Assembly: GCA_039028895.1 (NCBI GenBank)
Contig: JBCCHF010000016.1
Coordinates: forward strand, 1 to 64,000
Length of the DNA stretch: 64,000 bases
Origin: JAHDCJ01 sp039028895
GTDB lineage: Bacteria > Bacteroidota > Bacteroidia > Chitinophagales > Saprospiraceae
Direction: 5' to 3'
The notes under the pieces are model-generated. The model did not search any database. It was not told where the DNA came from and worked only from the letters and a program-made list of their open reading frames with translations. Position 1 is the first letter of the stretch, and each line of letters starts with the position of its first letter. Below are positions 36,524-46,290 of this stretch, piece after piece. Made by a program: the position numbers and the translations under genes.

Positions 36524-36940
36524 ATGGGTAGGATCATGGCTATTGATTATGGAAAGAAAAGAGTTGGTATTGCAGTCACCGACCCCCTTAAGATCATTGC
36601 GAATGGATTAGACACCGTCGCAACAGATAAGATTTTTGAATTCCTCGAAGATTATTTTAGGCAAGAGCAAGTAGATTGTGTTGTCATCGGTCACCCGCTC
36701 GGGCTTGATGATGAACCAACAGATGCTACCCACCTTGTTGAAAACTTTCTAAAAAATTTGAGAAAAAAATACCCTGAACTCAAAACAGAAACCATAGACG
36801 AACGGTTTACATCAAAAAGGGCAAAAGAAATCATTTTACAATCCGGGGCAAGAAGGAAAAAAAGAAGGAATAAAGCCCTCGTTGATAAAGTTAGCGCTGT
36901 TTTGATTTTGCAAGACTATATGGAATTAAACGGGCTATAA
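36524..36940 (+). CDS. ruvX: Holliday junction resolvase-like / pre-16S rRNA nuclease
   Basis: 138 residues with an RNase H-like fold. It opens GRIMAIDYGKKRVGIAVTDP with the first catalytic Asp, has VVIGHPLGLD and TIDERFTSKRA, and ends with the Asp of KALVDKVSAVLILQDYM. In E. coli the homologue YqgF acts in 16S rRNA 5'-end maturation. I use the first ATG because homologues begin MGRILAIDYG. def lies 20 bp downstream on the same strand. Confidence 0.95.
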   Translation: MGRIMAIDYGKKRVGIAVTDPLKIIANGLDTVATDKIFEFLEDYFRQEQVDCVVIGHPLGLDDEPTDATHLVENFLKNLRKKYPELKTETIDERFTSKRAKEIILQSGARRKKRRNKALVDKVSAVLILQDYMELNGL

Positions 36941-36960
36941 TTAAAAAGGCAAACACGGAA

Positions 36961-37518
36961 ATGATATTACCAATTTACGGTTACGGGCATAAGGTGCTCC
37001 GCAAAAAAGCAGAAGCAATAACAAAAGATTATCCGGATCTTGACAAGCTGATAGCAAATATGTACGAGACCATGTACGAAGCGACTGGAGTTGGCCTCGC
37101 AGCACCGCAAATCGGCAAATCGATTCGCATTTTCGTTATCGATACTGAGCAAACGATGGAAGACGATGATGTTGGAACAGGTATTAACCAGGTATTCATC
37201 AATCCTCAAAAAATCGAAGAAGGTGGAAAATTATGGTTATATGATGAAGGTTGCCTGAGTATCCCGGAAGTTAGAGGTGATGTAGAGCGACCAGCACAAA
37301 TTCGCCTGACCTGGTATGATGAAAATTTCGACAAGCACGACGAAGTATTCCTTGGTATCAATGCCCGCGTCATTCAGCACGAATATGATCACCTTGAAGG
37401 TATTCTCTTCACTGATCTGTTAAAACCACTTAGAAGACGTCTCGTCAAAAGAAAATTAGAGAAGATCAGAACAGGTAAGATCGAAGCCGAATACAGGATG
37501 CTTTTTGCTGGCAAGTAA
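36961..37518 (+). CDS. def: Peptide deformylase
   Basis: 185 residues; removes the formyl group from nascent N-termini. All three motifs are intact: GVGLAAPQIG, EGCLSIP (metal-ligand Cys) and QHEYDHLEG (two His ligands and the catalytic Glu). A second, divergent deformylase lies at 49974. Its stop abuts the stop of the convergent RNase H gene with no gap. Confidence 0.98.
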   Translation: MILPIYGYGHKVLRKKAEAITKDYPDLDKLIANMYETMYEATGVGLAAPQIGKSIRIFVIDTEQTMEDDDVGTGINQVFINPQKIEEGGKLWLYDEGCLSIPEVRGDVERPAQIRLTWYDENFDKHDEVFLGINARVIQHEYDHLEGILFTDLLKPLRRRLVKRKLEKIRTGKIEAEYRMLFAGK

Positions 37519-38142
37519 TTATTTCCTACCAAAGTCAGCCGGTATCTCACCCCAGTTTTTGGTGTCCCATTTCAGTATTTCTGTATCGTAGTCGTTGGTT
37601 TTCAGCCACTTTTCAGCTCGTTCGACAAGCTGGAACATTTTTTCATTAATAGCCGAACGTTCCAATTGAGTCCTGATACTTTTCTTCTTTACCCACCCGA
37701 TGGCTATCCGGGAATCAGAGTAAATAGGTATCTCGCGACCTTCCTTTTTCAATAATGCCAATCCGTGAACCAGAGCCAGAAATTCGCCAATATTATTAGT
37801 TCCTTTTTGAAATGGCCCCTTTCGGAAAATTTCAAACCCGGTCTTCGTGTCAACCCCCCGGTATTCCATTGCTCCGGGGTTGCCACTGCAAGCTGCATCA
37901 ACTGAAATGCTGTCCCAAACAATGTCATCACTGTATTTATCAGGAATGGTGGCAGGTTTCTTGTTTTTTCCGATATAATCAGAAGAATTGCCATACAAGG
38001 CATCATCAGCCTCTTCCCTTGTTTTAAAGGATTTATATCTTGCTCCCGGAAAATTCTTGATCTGCTTTTGGCATTCTGCCCAAGAGTCATATATTCCGGG
38101 ATTATGCCCTTCCCACACTACATAATATTTCTTTTTAGCCAT
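37519..38142 (-). CDS. rnhA: Ribonuclease H with N-terminal RNA-DNA hybrid-binding domain
   Basis: 207 residues. I start at the ATG giving MAKKKYYVVWEG; the frame runs six codons further without an ATG. Residues 1 to ~50 form the viroplasmin-like hybrid-binding domain (GIYDSWAECQKQIKNFPGARYKSF). The RNase H domain follows with Asp in SVDAACSGNPG, Glu in GEFLALVHGL, Asp in YSDSRIAIGWV and a terminal Asp in the ADFGRK end typical of this Bacteroidota form. It degrades the RNA of R-loops and primers. Confidence 0.95.
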   Translation of the reverse strand: MAKKKYYVVWEGHNPGIYDSWAECQKQIKNFPGARYKSFKTREEADDALYGNSSDYIGKNKKPATIPDKYSDDIVWDSISVDAACSGNPGAMEYRGVDTKTGFEIFRKGPFQKGTNNIGEFLALVHGLALLKKEGREIPIYSDSRIAIGWVKKKSIRTQLERSAINEKMFQLVERAEKWLKTNDYDTEILKWDTKNWGEIPADFGRK

Positions 38143-38213
38143 CGGCGCTAAGGTAATCAAATGTTATTGCATTGCCATTAATATCATATCGCCAGAGTAA
38201 AGACCTCGGGTTG

Positions 38214-41200
38214 TTAAGGCCTTACAACTGCCATCTTTTTCACCACCAATTCCTTGCCTATTTCCAGTCGGATGTGGTAAACCCCATCTACCAATCCTTT
38301 TAAAGCAATTGAATTCAGTGTTACACCCTCCACAATTTCAAATACATCTGTCATCACAACCCTACCCAACGCATCAATCAGTTGCATTTTCGCCGTTTCA
38401 GGATTTTGGGAGTAGACACGCAATGTTACCGCATCACTTGCCGGATTAGGGAAAAGTTCTACGGTCTTTTGATCAAAAATCTCACCGACACTGGTTGGAA
38501 GCATTAAAATATTGATACTGAAGATATTCCCCGGGAACCAGGAGTTGCTGCCATCCAATAAGTCAAAAGTAAATTGATCAGGATCGAGGCTAAGGCCATT
38601 ATGTGAATAGACTAGAAATCCATTGTCAATATCCTGTTGGGTGAATGTATCTCCAATTTCTAAAGGTGCTCCGTTCAGCAATAGCTCTCCGTGACTTGGT
38701 AAGGAAGTCAAAGTGTAAACAACAGCTTCAGCAGGACTCTCTGTACTTTGAGCATTAAGGAAAGTACTGGTTATCTGTTCTGAAAAACCCTCTTCAACCT
38801 CGAGAACTTCCTGGGCAAGTGTTAGGTTTTCAGGAATTAAAGGAATATAGCAAGCCTCAATAGACCACGAAAATAATTCTCCCCCATCAGCAGCCCAGGC
38901 ATCAAACATAACAAGTCGCCAATCACCGTTTACAGAACTGCCATTCAGTTTAGACAAAGTATCAATTCCCTGGAATATGCCTTCAAGAGCATATGGTGCA
39001 TCAACAATGCACAATGTTTCAAGATCTTCAGCAGTCATGCCAGCTTCATCGTCAAACTCCAGCAAAAGGTTATCCCGATCACACCCGTAAAAAGAGGCTG
39101 GCTGTCCAGGGCGATCGAATAAGGTTAACACACTGTCATTTGGTGCATACAAGGTGGCAGACAAGTCACCCACCCAAGTATGATTTGCTTCCATTGACAC
39201 CTGCAGGTCTACAATTTCAAAATCCGAAAATACTGGCAGATCTGACCATACAGTTACAGTATCAGCTCCAGTAATATCCACTGGCACATTTTTACTTGAA
39301 AAGACTTCACACTCATAGGGGCTTGTCTGAAAAGAATAAACAGTCGACCAGGAACCAGGACCACAAAGGTTATTCGCTCTGACTCTCCAGTAATAAACCG
39401 TCAGATGGTCCAGATTGGCAGGCGTATAGGTGTTTTCAAGTGTGTTAGTTGATTCAACTACATTAGCCCCAAACGAAGGATTGGTTGCTATCTCCAAGTC
39501 GAAAGATTCTGAGATAGGAAAACCTGACCAGGTTAATGTAGTTGTAGGATCCAGATTATTGGATAAGTCCAAAGGCGTACCCAGCATAGGAGCCATCGGC
39601 ACATCAGGGGTGATGTCGGCAATATATGTTACATCATTCTGTAATCCATCAGAATTCGCCCCAATAGTTATAGCTAACGGACCAGCCTGCAAAGGGTAAT
39701 TTTGAACCGTTACATTAACAACCGCAGGAGGGTACACAGAAAAAGACGGGAAAAATGTAACCGTTGCTCCAGGAGGGAGATTCTGTGCAACTAAATTTAC
39801 CTCAGCAAAAAAGCCGCCTAATGGATTCAAGGCAACCTGAAATGTAATTGGTCCATCCTGCCCGCATACTTCCCCTGTCGGAGGTATTGCCCCCATAGCA
39901 AATGAAGGAAAAGTTTGCTCAGCAATCTCAAAGTCATCATCGGAAATATCAAAGAAAATACTTTCAGAACATCTTACCTGGATGCGATTTGTGGTTCCAG
40001 GAAAATCAGGTACCTCTATAGTATAACTGCCATTATTAAGCACTGGATTGGCCAAAACAATGTCGTAAGTTAATCCACCATCAGTAGACAATACAATGGT
40101 AACAGAATCGCAGCTTACCGGAGCAAGGTTGGTACCGGCTACATCCCAGGTAATCGTTTCAAAATCTCCAATGGCCCATGATTCAAATCCATTAGGATAA
40201 GTAACCAGGAAGGGGCCCGCAGTCTCTGAAAAGGTTAAAACCCGATCGTCTTCGCTGGTGCAACCTGCCCCCATAAAATTATCTCTTACAGTGCATCGGA
40301 AATTCATGGTTCTCGAAACAGAAGGTAATTCTTCCCAGTCATAATCTGTGTTAGTTGTCAGGTCAGACAATCGGGGAAAATAACGAAACGAATCAGTAGT
40401 CGGTAGGAAAGTTCGAAAAGCCGGTCCACCAGTTGATGTTGACACAGGAGGCATATCAGCCAGTTCATTGTCCATTTGCTCCCAACAATAAGTAATCATA
40501 TCCCCATCCGGGTCACTGCCTTCTGCAGCCAGGACAAAAGGCGTTGAAATCGGTAACACAAAATCATTACCTTCAATAATCTGAGGCGGATTGTTCCCGG
40601 TAACTGTAGCGATAGGACATAGACTGCCATTGCCAGAATTTGTATATACAGCCATCTGTTGTATACTAATAGCATGGAAATAGTCATCACTGTTACCCTG
40701 CACATTGGGGGCACAAATGCCAGCATATCCCATAATGGTTGATGCGCTACCTGGTTCCATCGCTGATGGCATAGATCGGTTACAGGTATTACCCTGAGTG
40801 TGCCCCGCTCTGTACTGGTGCCCCATCTCATGAGACACATAGTCTACATCGAAAATATCACCAACAGGGTTGGAAAGTCCGGTTACTCCTCTTGCTTTAC
40901 CACCCGAATTACAAGCATTGCCACCTACAACGCCACCACCAGCAGTGCCAAACACGTGGCCAATATCATAATTCGCATCCCCGATAATACTATCAATAAC
41001 ATACTGGTTTTCACCCAACATGACTCCTACACTGTTATTGGTATAAGGATCGGTATCCGGATCATAAAAGAATAGTTCATTTGTGTTGGGAATAACCTCC
41101 ATAGTCAGGGTTACATCACGCTCAAAGATGCCATTAACCCTTGTCATCGTTACAGCCATTGCGGCAAGCACATCCATTTCAGTTCCGCCATGGTAAGTGG

Positions 41201-41843
41201 CATATTCACCTGTACAAGCTAATGCCAAACGGAAGGTCCTTAATTGACAATCACCTGCCTTTTCATCACCGATATGTTGATCATCATTTTTAAAGAATAG
41301 ATCTTCGTCAATAGTTCCACATTCAAACAATGCCCTGTCTCCAGGATTAAAATCTTTTTTGAGGTAAGCCAACACATATTCCTGGTTGCCGGGAATATAA
41401 GGATCAATGATCAAAGTCCCTTCAGCATGTCCAAGTACCATAGCATGCAGTCCCTTGGTTGTGAATGAGAGCCGAAGATATTCTGCGGGATTTAAGATCC
41501 CTTGACCTGCATATGACCGGATTTCGGGGTATAAAGATGCCAAGGCAGGATGAAGAATATCAGCATGGGTAATTTTGTAATCTCTGAATGACCCATCCGG
41601 CATTGGGAGGCTTAGGATTACCGTCTTTGTTTTGGCTTCAGCCGAAAAACGTTGAGGCGCCTGTTCAAGTAACTGACTTAAAGAAGTTGAGTTATATCGA
41701 AAAACATGGTATTGATCAGGTAAGTCAAGTGTTCCACCTCTTTCTGGCAATAAAGTTTGATTGACAGAGGTCCAGATCACCTGGCCGTTAATATTCAGGG
41801 AAAGTGATAAAAGTAGTACGCTTAGGAGGATAGAGTGTTTCAT
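38214..41843 (-). CDS. Secreted metzincin-like metalloprotease with P domain and T9SS sorting domain
   Basis: 1,209 residues from the ATG at 41843. A signal peptide (about 1-21, ending NINGQ) and a propeptide of about 180 residues precede a reprolysin-like catalytic domain. Its zinc site is HEMGHQYRAGH (His338, Glu339, His342, His348), followed by a Met-turn IMGYAG. The metzincin consensus has Gly at the eighth position, where this protein has Arg345. Then come Ig/fibronectin-like domains, a proprotein-convertase P domain (about 850-1000, GDLSATLYAP ... LFSWSIEACY), a cadherin-like repeat (SLPSHGELLLNG) and a T9SS type A sorting domain (VELFPNPASD to the basic end). It is likely a secreted or surface protease; substrate unknown. 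Confidence 0.9.
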   Translation of the reverse strand: MKHSILLSVLLLSLSLNINGQVIWTSVNQTLLPERGGTLDLPDQYHVFRYNSTSLSQLLEQAPQRFSAEAKTKTVILSLPMPDGSFRDYKITHADILHPALASLYPEIRSYAGQGILNPAEYLRLSFTTKGLHAMVLGHAEGTLIIDPYIPGNQEYVLAYLKKDFNPGDRALFECGTIDEDLFFKNDDQHIGDEKAGDCQLRTFRLALACTGEYATYHGGTEMDVLAAMAVTMTRVNGIFERDVTLTMEVIPNTNELFFYDPDTDPYTNNSVGVMLGENQYVIDSIIGDANYDIGHVFGTAGGGVVGGNACNSGGKARGVTGLSNPVGDIFDVDYVSHEMGHQYRAGHTQGNTCNRSMPSAMEPGSASTIMGYAGICAPNVQGNSDDYFHAISIQQMAVYTNSGNGSLCPIATVTGNNPPQIIEGNDFVLPISTPFVLAAEGSDPDGDMITYCWEQMDNELADMPPVSTSTGGPAFRTFLPTTDSFRYFPRLSDLTTNTDYDWEELPSVSRTMNFRCTVRDNFMGAGCTSEDDRVLTFSETAGPFLVTYPNGFESWAIGDFETITWDVAGTNLAPVSCDSVTIVLSTDGGLTYDIVLANPVLNNGSYTIEVPDFPGTTNRIQVRCSESIFFDISDDDFEIAEQTFPSFAMGAIPPTGEVCGQDGPITFQVALNPLGGFFAEVNLVAQNLPPGATVTFFPSFSVYPPAVVNVTVQNYPLQAGPLAITIGANSDGLQNDVTYIADITPDVPMAPMLGTPLDLSNNLDPTTTLTWSGFPISESFDLEIATNPSFGANVVESTNTLENTYTPANLDHLTVYYWRVRANNLCGPGSWSTVYSFQTSPYECEVFSSKNVPVDITGADTVTVWSDLPVFSDFEIVDLQVSMEANHTWVGDLSATLYAPNDSVLTLFDRPGQPASFYGCDRDNLLLEFDDEAGMTAEDLETLCIVDAPYALEGIFQGIDTLSKLNGSSVNGDWRLVMFDAWAADGGELFSWSIEACYIPLIPENLTLAQEVLEVEEGFSEQITSTFLNAQSTESPAEAVVYTLTSLPSHGELLLNGAPLEIGDTFTQQDIDNGFLVYSHNGLSLDPDQFTFDLLDGSNSWFPGNIFSINILMLPTSVGEIFDQKTVELFPNPASDAVTLRVYSQNPETAKMQLIDALGRVVMTDVFEIVEGVTLNSIALKGLVDGVYHIRLEIGKELVVKKMAVVRP

Positions 41844-41982
41844 CAAAGCAATTGGTTTTAATGCCCCGAAAATAGGATTTCCCTAGACAAGAATAGTCCG
41901 AGAAAGGTAAAAATTGGAGATATAATTCCCGGTATTCTGATTCGATTCTCATTTTTATTTTACCTTCCTGTTGGAAAGCATT

Positions 41983-43029
41983 ATGAAAGCAATAACTTAT
42001 CAGGGTATACGAAATATCTCTACCGAATCCATTCCCGATCCGGAAATCAACCACCAAGACGATGTGATTGTGAAGGTTAAAGTGTGTGGATTGTGCGGTT
42101 CTGATTTACACGTTTATCGCGGGCATGAGCAAGGTCTCGATTGTGGTACTGCCATGGGGCATGAATTTGTGGGAGAAATAGTTGAAGTCGGTAAAGCTGT
42201 CAAACATTTCAAAAAGGGAGACACTGTAGTCAGTCCTTTCACAACCAACTGCGGCCAATGTTATTATTGTAAAATTGGATTAACCTGTCGTTGTGAAAAT
42301 GGCCAGCTTTATGGCTGGGTCGAACAAGACAAAGGACTTCATGGTGGACAGGCTGAATTTGTAAATGTCCCTTTAGCAGATCATACCCTTGTTAAACTGG
42401 AAGATGGTATTTCAGAAGAAACGGGATTATTCCTCGGTGACATACTTTCAACCGGGTATTATTGCGCCGATATGGCAGCAATAAGGCCAGGTGGAACTTA
42501 CGCCGTAATTGGCTGTGGGCCTGTTGGCCTGATGGCTGTAGTGAGCGCTTTTGACCTGGGAGCCCAAGAGGTATTCGCGATTGATAGCGTTCCAGAACGA
42601 TTAGATACCGCTGCTGCATTCGGGGCAACGCCAATAAATTATATAACCAGTGATGTGTTGGCGATCATAATGAATGGTACCAAAGGGAGAGGTGTAGAAG
42701 CAGTCATGGAAGCCGTCGGTCATCCGTCAGCTAGCAGAATGGCTGTTGATATTGTTAGGCCAGGTGGCATAATTTCGACAGTTGGCGTTCACACATCAGA
42801 ACAATTTTCTTTCTCTCCGGTTGAAGCTTATGATAAAAATCTCACTTACAAGATAGGCAGATGTCCGGCCAGGCACTACATGCCCATTTTAATGGAAAAA
42901 GTAAAAACCTGGAATCACGATCTGACCTCAATAATCTCGCACAGGCTTGCCTTGGAAGAAGGCGCAGAAGCTTACAGAATTTTTGATAATAAGGAAGATA
43001 ATTGCCTAAAGGTAGTATTCACACTTTAA
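41983..43029 (+). CDS. Zinc-dependent medium-chain alcohol/polyol dehydrogenase
   Basis: 348 residues from the ATG at 41983; a TTG four codons upstream is a weaker choice. The catalytic zinc site is Cys38 (CGLCGSDLH) with GHE at 59-61. The structural zinc site has Cys90, 93, 96 and 104. The NAD(P) fold has GCGPVGLMAVV. The family covers alcohol, sorbitol, threonine and formaldehyde dehydrogenases; the substrate cannot be told from sequence. It is divergent from the metalloprotease and 55 bp upstream of the MoxR gene. Confidence 0.92.
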   Translation: MKAITYQGIRNISTESIPDPEINHQDDVIVKVKVCGLCGSDLHVYRGHEQGLDCGTAMGHEFVGEIVEVGKAVKHFKKGDTVVSPFTTNCGQCYYCKIGLTCRCENGQLYGWVEQDKGLHGGQAEFVNVPLADHTLVKLEDGISEETGLFLGDILSTGYYCADMAAIRPGGTYAVIGCGPVGLMAVVSAFDLGAQEVFAIDSVPERLDTAAAFGATPINYITSDVLAIIMNGTKGRGVEAVMEAVGHPSASRMAVDIVRPGGIISTVGVHTSEQFSFSPVEAYDKNLTYKIGRCPARHYMPILMEKVKTWNHDLTSIISHRLALEEGAEAYRIFDNKEDNCLKVVFTL

Positions 43030-43084
43030 CTTCGAATGCGTGCATTGCGTCTAATGTCGTATCTTGCAGAATAACCAGACTACA

Positions 43085-43915
43085 ATGAATTTTAAAGGAA
43101 CTGACTCATACGTTGCTACACAGGAACTCCAGCTCGCGGTAAATGCAGCTGTTCAACTTGAAAGGCCACTGCTCATTAAAGGTGAACCAGGCACCGGAAA
43201 GACATTATTAGCCCATGAAGTAGCCAAAGCCCTCGAAAAGAAACTGATTACCTGGCATATCAAATCAACGACCAAAGCTCAACAGGGACTGTATGAGTAT
43301 GATGCCGTCTCCAGGTTAAGAGATTCACAGCTGGGATCTGATCAGGTCGAGGATATTGCCAACTATATCAAAGAAGGAAAACTTTGGGAAGCTTTTACCG
43401 CAGAAGAACAAGTCGTTTTACTCATTGATGAAATTGACAAAGCAGATATCGAATTTCCTAATGACTTGTTACTCGAGCTCGACCGAATGGAATTCTATTG
43501 TTATGAATTGCAAAAGACTATAAAAGCTGAGAACAGGCCAATTGTTGTAATTACTTCAAATAATGAGAAAGAATTGCCGGATGCTTTTCTCCGTCGTTGC
43601 CTGTTTCACTATATCCGTTTCCCTGACAAGGAAGTTATGCAGCAAATCGTGGATGTCCATTTCCCTAATATCCAGCAAGACCTTATAGACAATGCTATGC
43701 GCGTTTTTTATGGCTTGAGAGAAGTGAGAGGATTAAAGAAAAAACCATCTACTTCAGAATTAATCGACTGGCTGAAATTGCTCTTGATTGAAAAGATCAA
43801 TGCGAATGATCTAGAATCTGTTGATCTTATGAATGCTTTTCCACCACATATGGGAGCGTTACTGAAAAACGAACAAGATTACGACTTGCTTTATAATAAA
43901 TTGCGTGGCCGATAG
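43085..43915 (+). CDS. MoxR-family AAA+ ATPase
   Basis: 276 residues from the ATG at 43085; a TTG seven codons upstream is less likely. It has Walker A GEPGTGKT (33-40), Walker B VLLIDEID, sensor 1 VITSNN and the arginine region FLRRCLFHYIRFP. MoxR ATPases act as chaperones that insert metals or assemble complexes with a VWA partner. The partner gene begins 12 bp downstream. Confidence 0.95.
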   Translation: MNFKGTDSYVATQELQLAVNAAVQLERPLLIKGEPGTGKTLLAHEVAKALEKKLITWHIKSTTKAQQGLYEYDAVSRLRDSQLGSDQVEDIANYIKEGKLWEAFTAEEQVVLLIDEIDKADIEFPNDLLLELDRMEFYCYELQKTIKAENRPIVVITSNNEKELPDAFLRRCLFHYIRFPDKEVMQQIVDVHFPNIQQDLIDNAMRVFYGLREVRGLKKKPSTSELIDWLKLLLIEKINANDLESVDLMNAFPPHMGALLKNEQDYDLLYNKLRGR

Positions 43916-43927
43916 ACAAACAGATCA

Positions 43928-45142
43928 ATGTTTTTAGAATTCTTTTACCTTCTTCGCGAAAACGGAATCCCCGTTACCTTTCATGAGCACCAGACTTTAT
44001 TAGAAGCGCTTGATAAGGAAATTGCCGGTTACAAGGTGGAAGAGTTTTATTACCTCTGTCGTACGGTATTGGTCAAACAGGAAATTCATCTCGATCGTTT
44101 TGACGTTCTGTTTGGTCACTTTTTCAAAGGTGCAGAATTACTGGATGATGAGTTTTTCTTTTCCGTTCCCGAAGAATGGCTCAAAAGACAACTTGAACGT
44201 CAGTTTACTGAAGAAGAAAAAGCCATGATCGAAGCCATGGGAGGACTCGACAAACTCATGGAACGCATGCGTGAACTGCTCAAGGAACAAAGAGAAAGAC
44301 ACGAAGGAGGCAACAAATGGATCGGTACAGCAGGCACCTCCCCTTTCGGAGCGTATGGCTTCAACCCTGAAGGCTTCCGGATTGGCGGAGAAGGCGGCAA
44401 TCGCAGTGCCATTAAGATCTGGGAAAAACGCGACTTCGCCAACCTGGATGATTCGGTAGAACTTGAAACCAGAAATATCAAACTAGCACTTCGCCGATTA
44501 AGGACACTTACCCGTGAAGGCAACCCTGACGAGCTCGATCTTGACGACACCATCAAACGAACTTCCAAGAATGCAGGATGGCTCGAATTGTCAATGGTTC
44601 CCGAAAGGAAAAACAATATCAAAGTCCTCCTCTTAATGGATGTAGGCGGTTCAATGGACGATCATGTGGAAATCTGTTCAAGGCTTTTCTCAGCTGCCAA
44701 ATATGAGTTTAAACACCTCGAATTTTATTATTTCCACAATTGTTTGTACGAATCCGTTTGGAAGGACAACAAGCTCAGGCACAACGAACGCATACCCACC
44801 CTGGAGATCATCAACAAGTTTAATAAAGACTACAAAGTTGTTTTCATCGGTGATGCCTGCATGTCACCTTACGAAATCATGTATAGTGGCGGCAGCATCG
44901 AACATTACAATGATGAACCCGGACTGGCCTGGCTAAAAAGAATTACCGACCACTTCGACTACACCACCTGGATAAACCCGATGCCTGAAAACTCCTGGAA
45001 CTACTTCGAATCAACACTCATATTAAGGGAATTCATGGGTTACCGGATGTTCCCAATGACCATAGACGGCCTAGGCAAAACCGTAAAAGCCCTAAAAAGC
45101 AAAAAGGTCAGAAACATGGACACTCCCCCAGTCCTCCGCTAA
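43928..45142 (+). CDS. VWA domain (CoxE-like) partner of the MoxR ATPase
   Basis: 404 residues. A helical N-terminal half (GIPVTFHEHQTLLEAL) is followed by a charged central segment and a C-terminal VWA domain. The metal-ion-dependent adhesion site reads LLLMDVGGSMDDH, the DxGxS variant typical of this CoxE-like subgroup. CoxE-like proteins work with MoxR ATPases in maturation of target enzymes; the target here is unknown. The alcohol dehydrogenase upstream is on the same strand but there is no direct evidence that it is the client. Confidence 0.93.
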   Translation: MFLEFFYLLRENGIPVTFHEHQTLLEALDKEIAGYKVEEFYYLCRTVLVKQEIHLDRFDVLFGHFFKGAELLDDEFFFSVPEEWLKRQLERQFTEEEKAMIEAMGGLDKLMERMRELLKEQRERHEGGNKWIGTAGTSPFGAYGFNPEGFRIGGEGGNRSAIKIWEKRDFANLDDSVELETRNIKLALRRLRTLTREGNPDELDLDDTIKRTSKNAGWLELSMVPERKNNIKVLLLMDVGGSMDDHVEICSRLFSAAKYEFKHLEFYYFHNCLYESVWKDNKLRHNERIPTLEIINKFNKDYKVVFIGDACMSPYEIMYSGGSIEHYNDEPGLAWLKRITDHFDYTTWINPMPENSWNYFESTLILREFMGYRMFPMTIDGLGKTVKALKSKKVRNMDTPPVLR

Positions 45143-45160
45143 CCAACTTCTCTCTACTTA

Positions 45161-45219
45161 CTCTGCGTTCTAAACCCTGCGTCCTCTGCGTCAAAAAAAT
45201 CTCCGCGTCCTTTGCGTGA
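45161..45219. repeat. Short intergenic repeats of the form CTCTGCGTCC
   Basis: Five near-copies of C(T/C)(C/T)TGCGT(T/C)C lie in tandem, broken by a TCAAAAAAAT tract, in the gap between the convergent VWA and DUF1214 genes. Similar CTCTGCGTCCTCTGCGT strings recur in intergenic regions of many bacterial genomes, as I recall them. It may help terminate one or both transcripts. Confidence 0.6.
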
Positions 45220-45222
45220 ACA

Positions 45223-46281
45223 CTACTTCCACTCCAACAACTCCACTTCTGGTGTCTCCGGCATCTCATCAGCCAACAACCAACGACAAAAGATAATCGC
45301 TTCCTCATAGCCGCCGGTACTAATCCAGTTCTGGCTGGCTTCTTTATGACTTACATAAATCGTAAAACTGCCATCGTCATTAGGTGTCGCATTACCTTTA
45401 TTGATCGCTACATTATGATCTCGATAATCCATGGATTGCATAAAGTAGTTCCAGGTCTGGACTCCCCAATAACAACATTCCGGAGAAGTAAATCTGATTT
45501 TCAAATATTGGTTTTGCTTGAGATGAAAACGCCCAAAACAGTATATATTATCGACGGTACCCCAACCTCCGGTATCGGCTTCGAATGGGAATGGTGGCAA
45601 AAAGTCATTCATCGGAAATTGAACCGGCAACGGGGCAACATAGGTTGTGTTTCGAAAGAACTCCGTCATCGCCCTGATTCTGCGGGAAAGTTCTCTATCA
45701 GTAATCGGCTGGGCTTTGGCCTGAGGGGTTAGATTTTCAATATGAAGATCAGATTCTTTTGAATTAAAACGATCAAAAAAGTATTCGCGGGTAAATAAAG
45801 TAACGACATCCTCATCCATCTTGAATTCGTTCTTCCCTTGCGGATTGGCAGTGAACTTAATCTCGAAGCTGCCATCCTCTTCAAACTCGATATCCCTGTG
45901 ATTCACATTTAATGTTACTCGATCAGCGTATTCGCCATTTGGTTCACCACCGTAAAGTGAGAAACTCAGGTAAACACTGTCATACCGCTTGCCGCGAATC
46001 ACATATTCCTGGTCGCTCTTGAGCTGGGTGAAATAATAAACTGCATCAACATTATCACCATAAACCTTTCGATGTGGCGTAGCCAAAATAGCGAAATGAG
46101 GCTTCAGCGGATCATTATGCATATAAAATTCAACAGCAATTTGCAACAAGTGGAAGAAATGATAATAACCATCAATCTGCCCCTGACTATCTACTTCTTT
46201 ATCAGGATCAAGAAATGTTTGATCGGCTTCACCAAGCATTTCAATGAATTCGGCTAAAGCTGTTTTGCTTTCTTTCGACAT
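45223..46281 (-). CDS. DUF1214 domain protein
   Basis: 352 residues, cytoplasmic by sequence (no signal peptide). The C-terminal half has the DUF1214 pattern (YWGVQTWNYFMQSMDYRD, then GSFTIYVSHKE and NWISTGGYEEAIIFCRW). The N-terminal part is a beta-rich domain with YDSVYLSFSLYGG. The activity of DUF1214 is unknown. It is the third gene of a tight run with an SCP2 protein and a sulfotransferase (9-bp gap upstream), so lipid or sterol-like chemistry is suggested by context. Confidence 0.8.
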   Translation of the reverse strand: MSKESKTALAEFIEMLGEADQTFLDPDKEVDSQGQIDGYYHFFHLLQIAVEFYMHNDPLKPHFAILATPHRKVYGDNVDAVYYFTQLKSDQEYVIRGKRYDSVYLSFSLYGGEPNGEYADRVTLNVNHRDIEFEEDGSFEIKFTANPQGKNEFKMDEDVVTLFTREYFFDRFNSKESDLHIENLTPQAKAQPITDRELSRRIRAMTEFFRNTTYVAPLPVQFPMNDFLPPFPFEADTGGWGTVDNIYCFGRFHLKQNQYLKIRFTSPECCYWGVQTWNYFMQSMDYRDHNVAINKGNATPNDDGSFTIYVSHKEASQNWISTGGYEEAIIFCRWLLADEMPETPEVELLEWK

Positions 46282-46290
46282 ATGTTTAAG

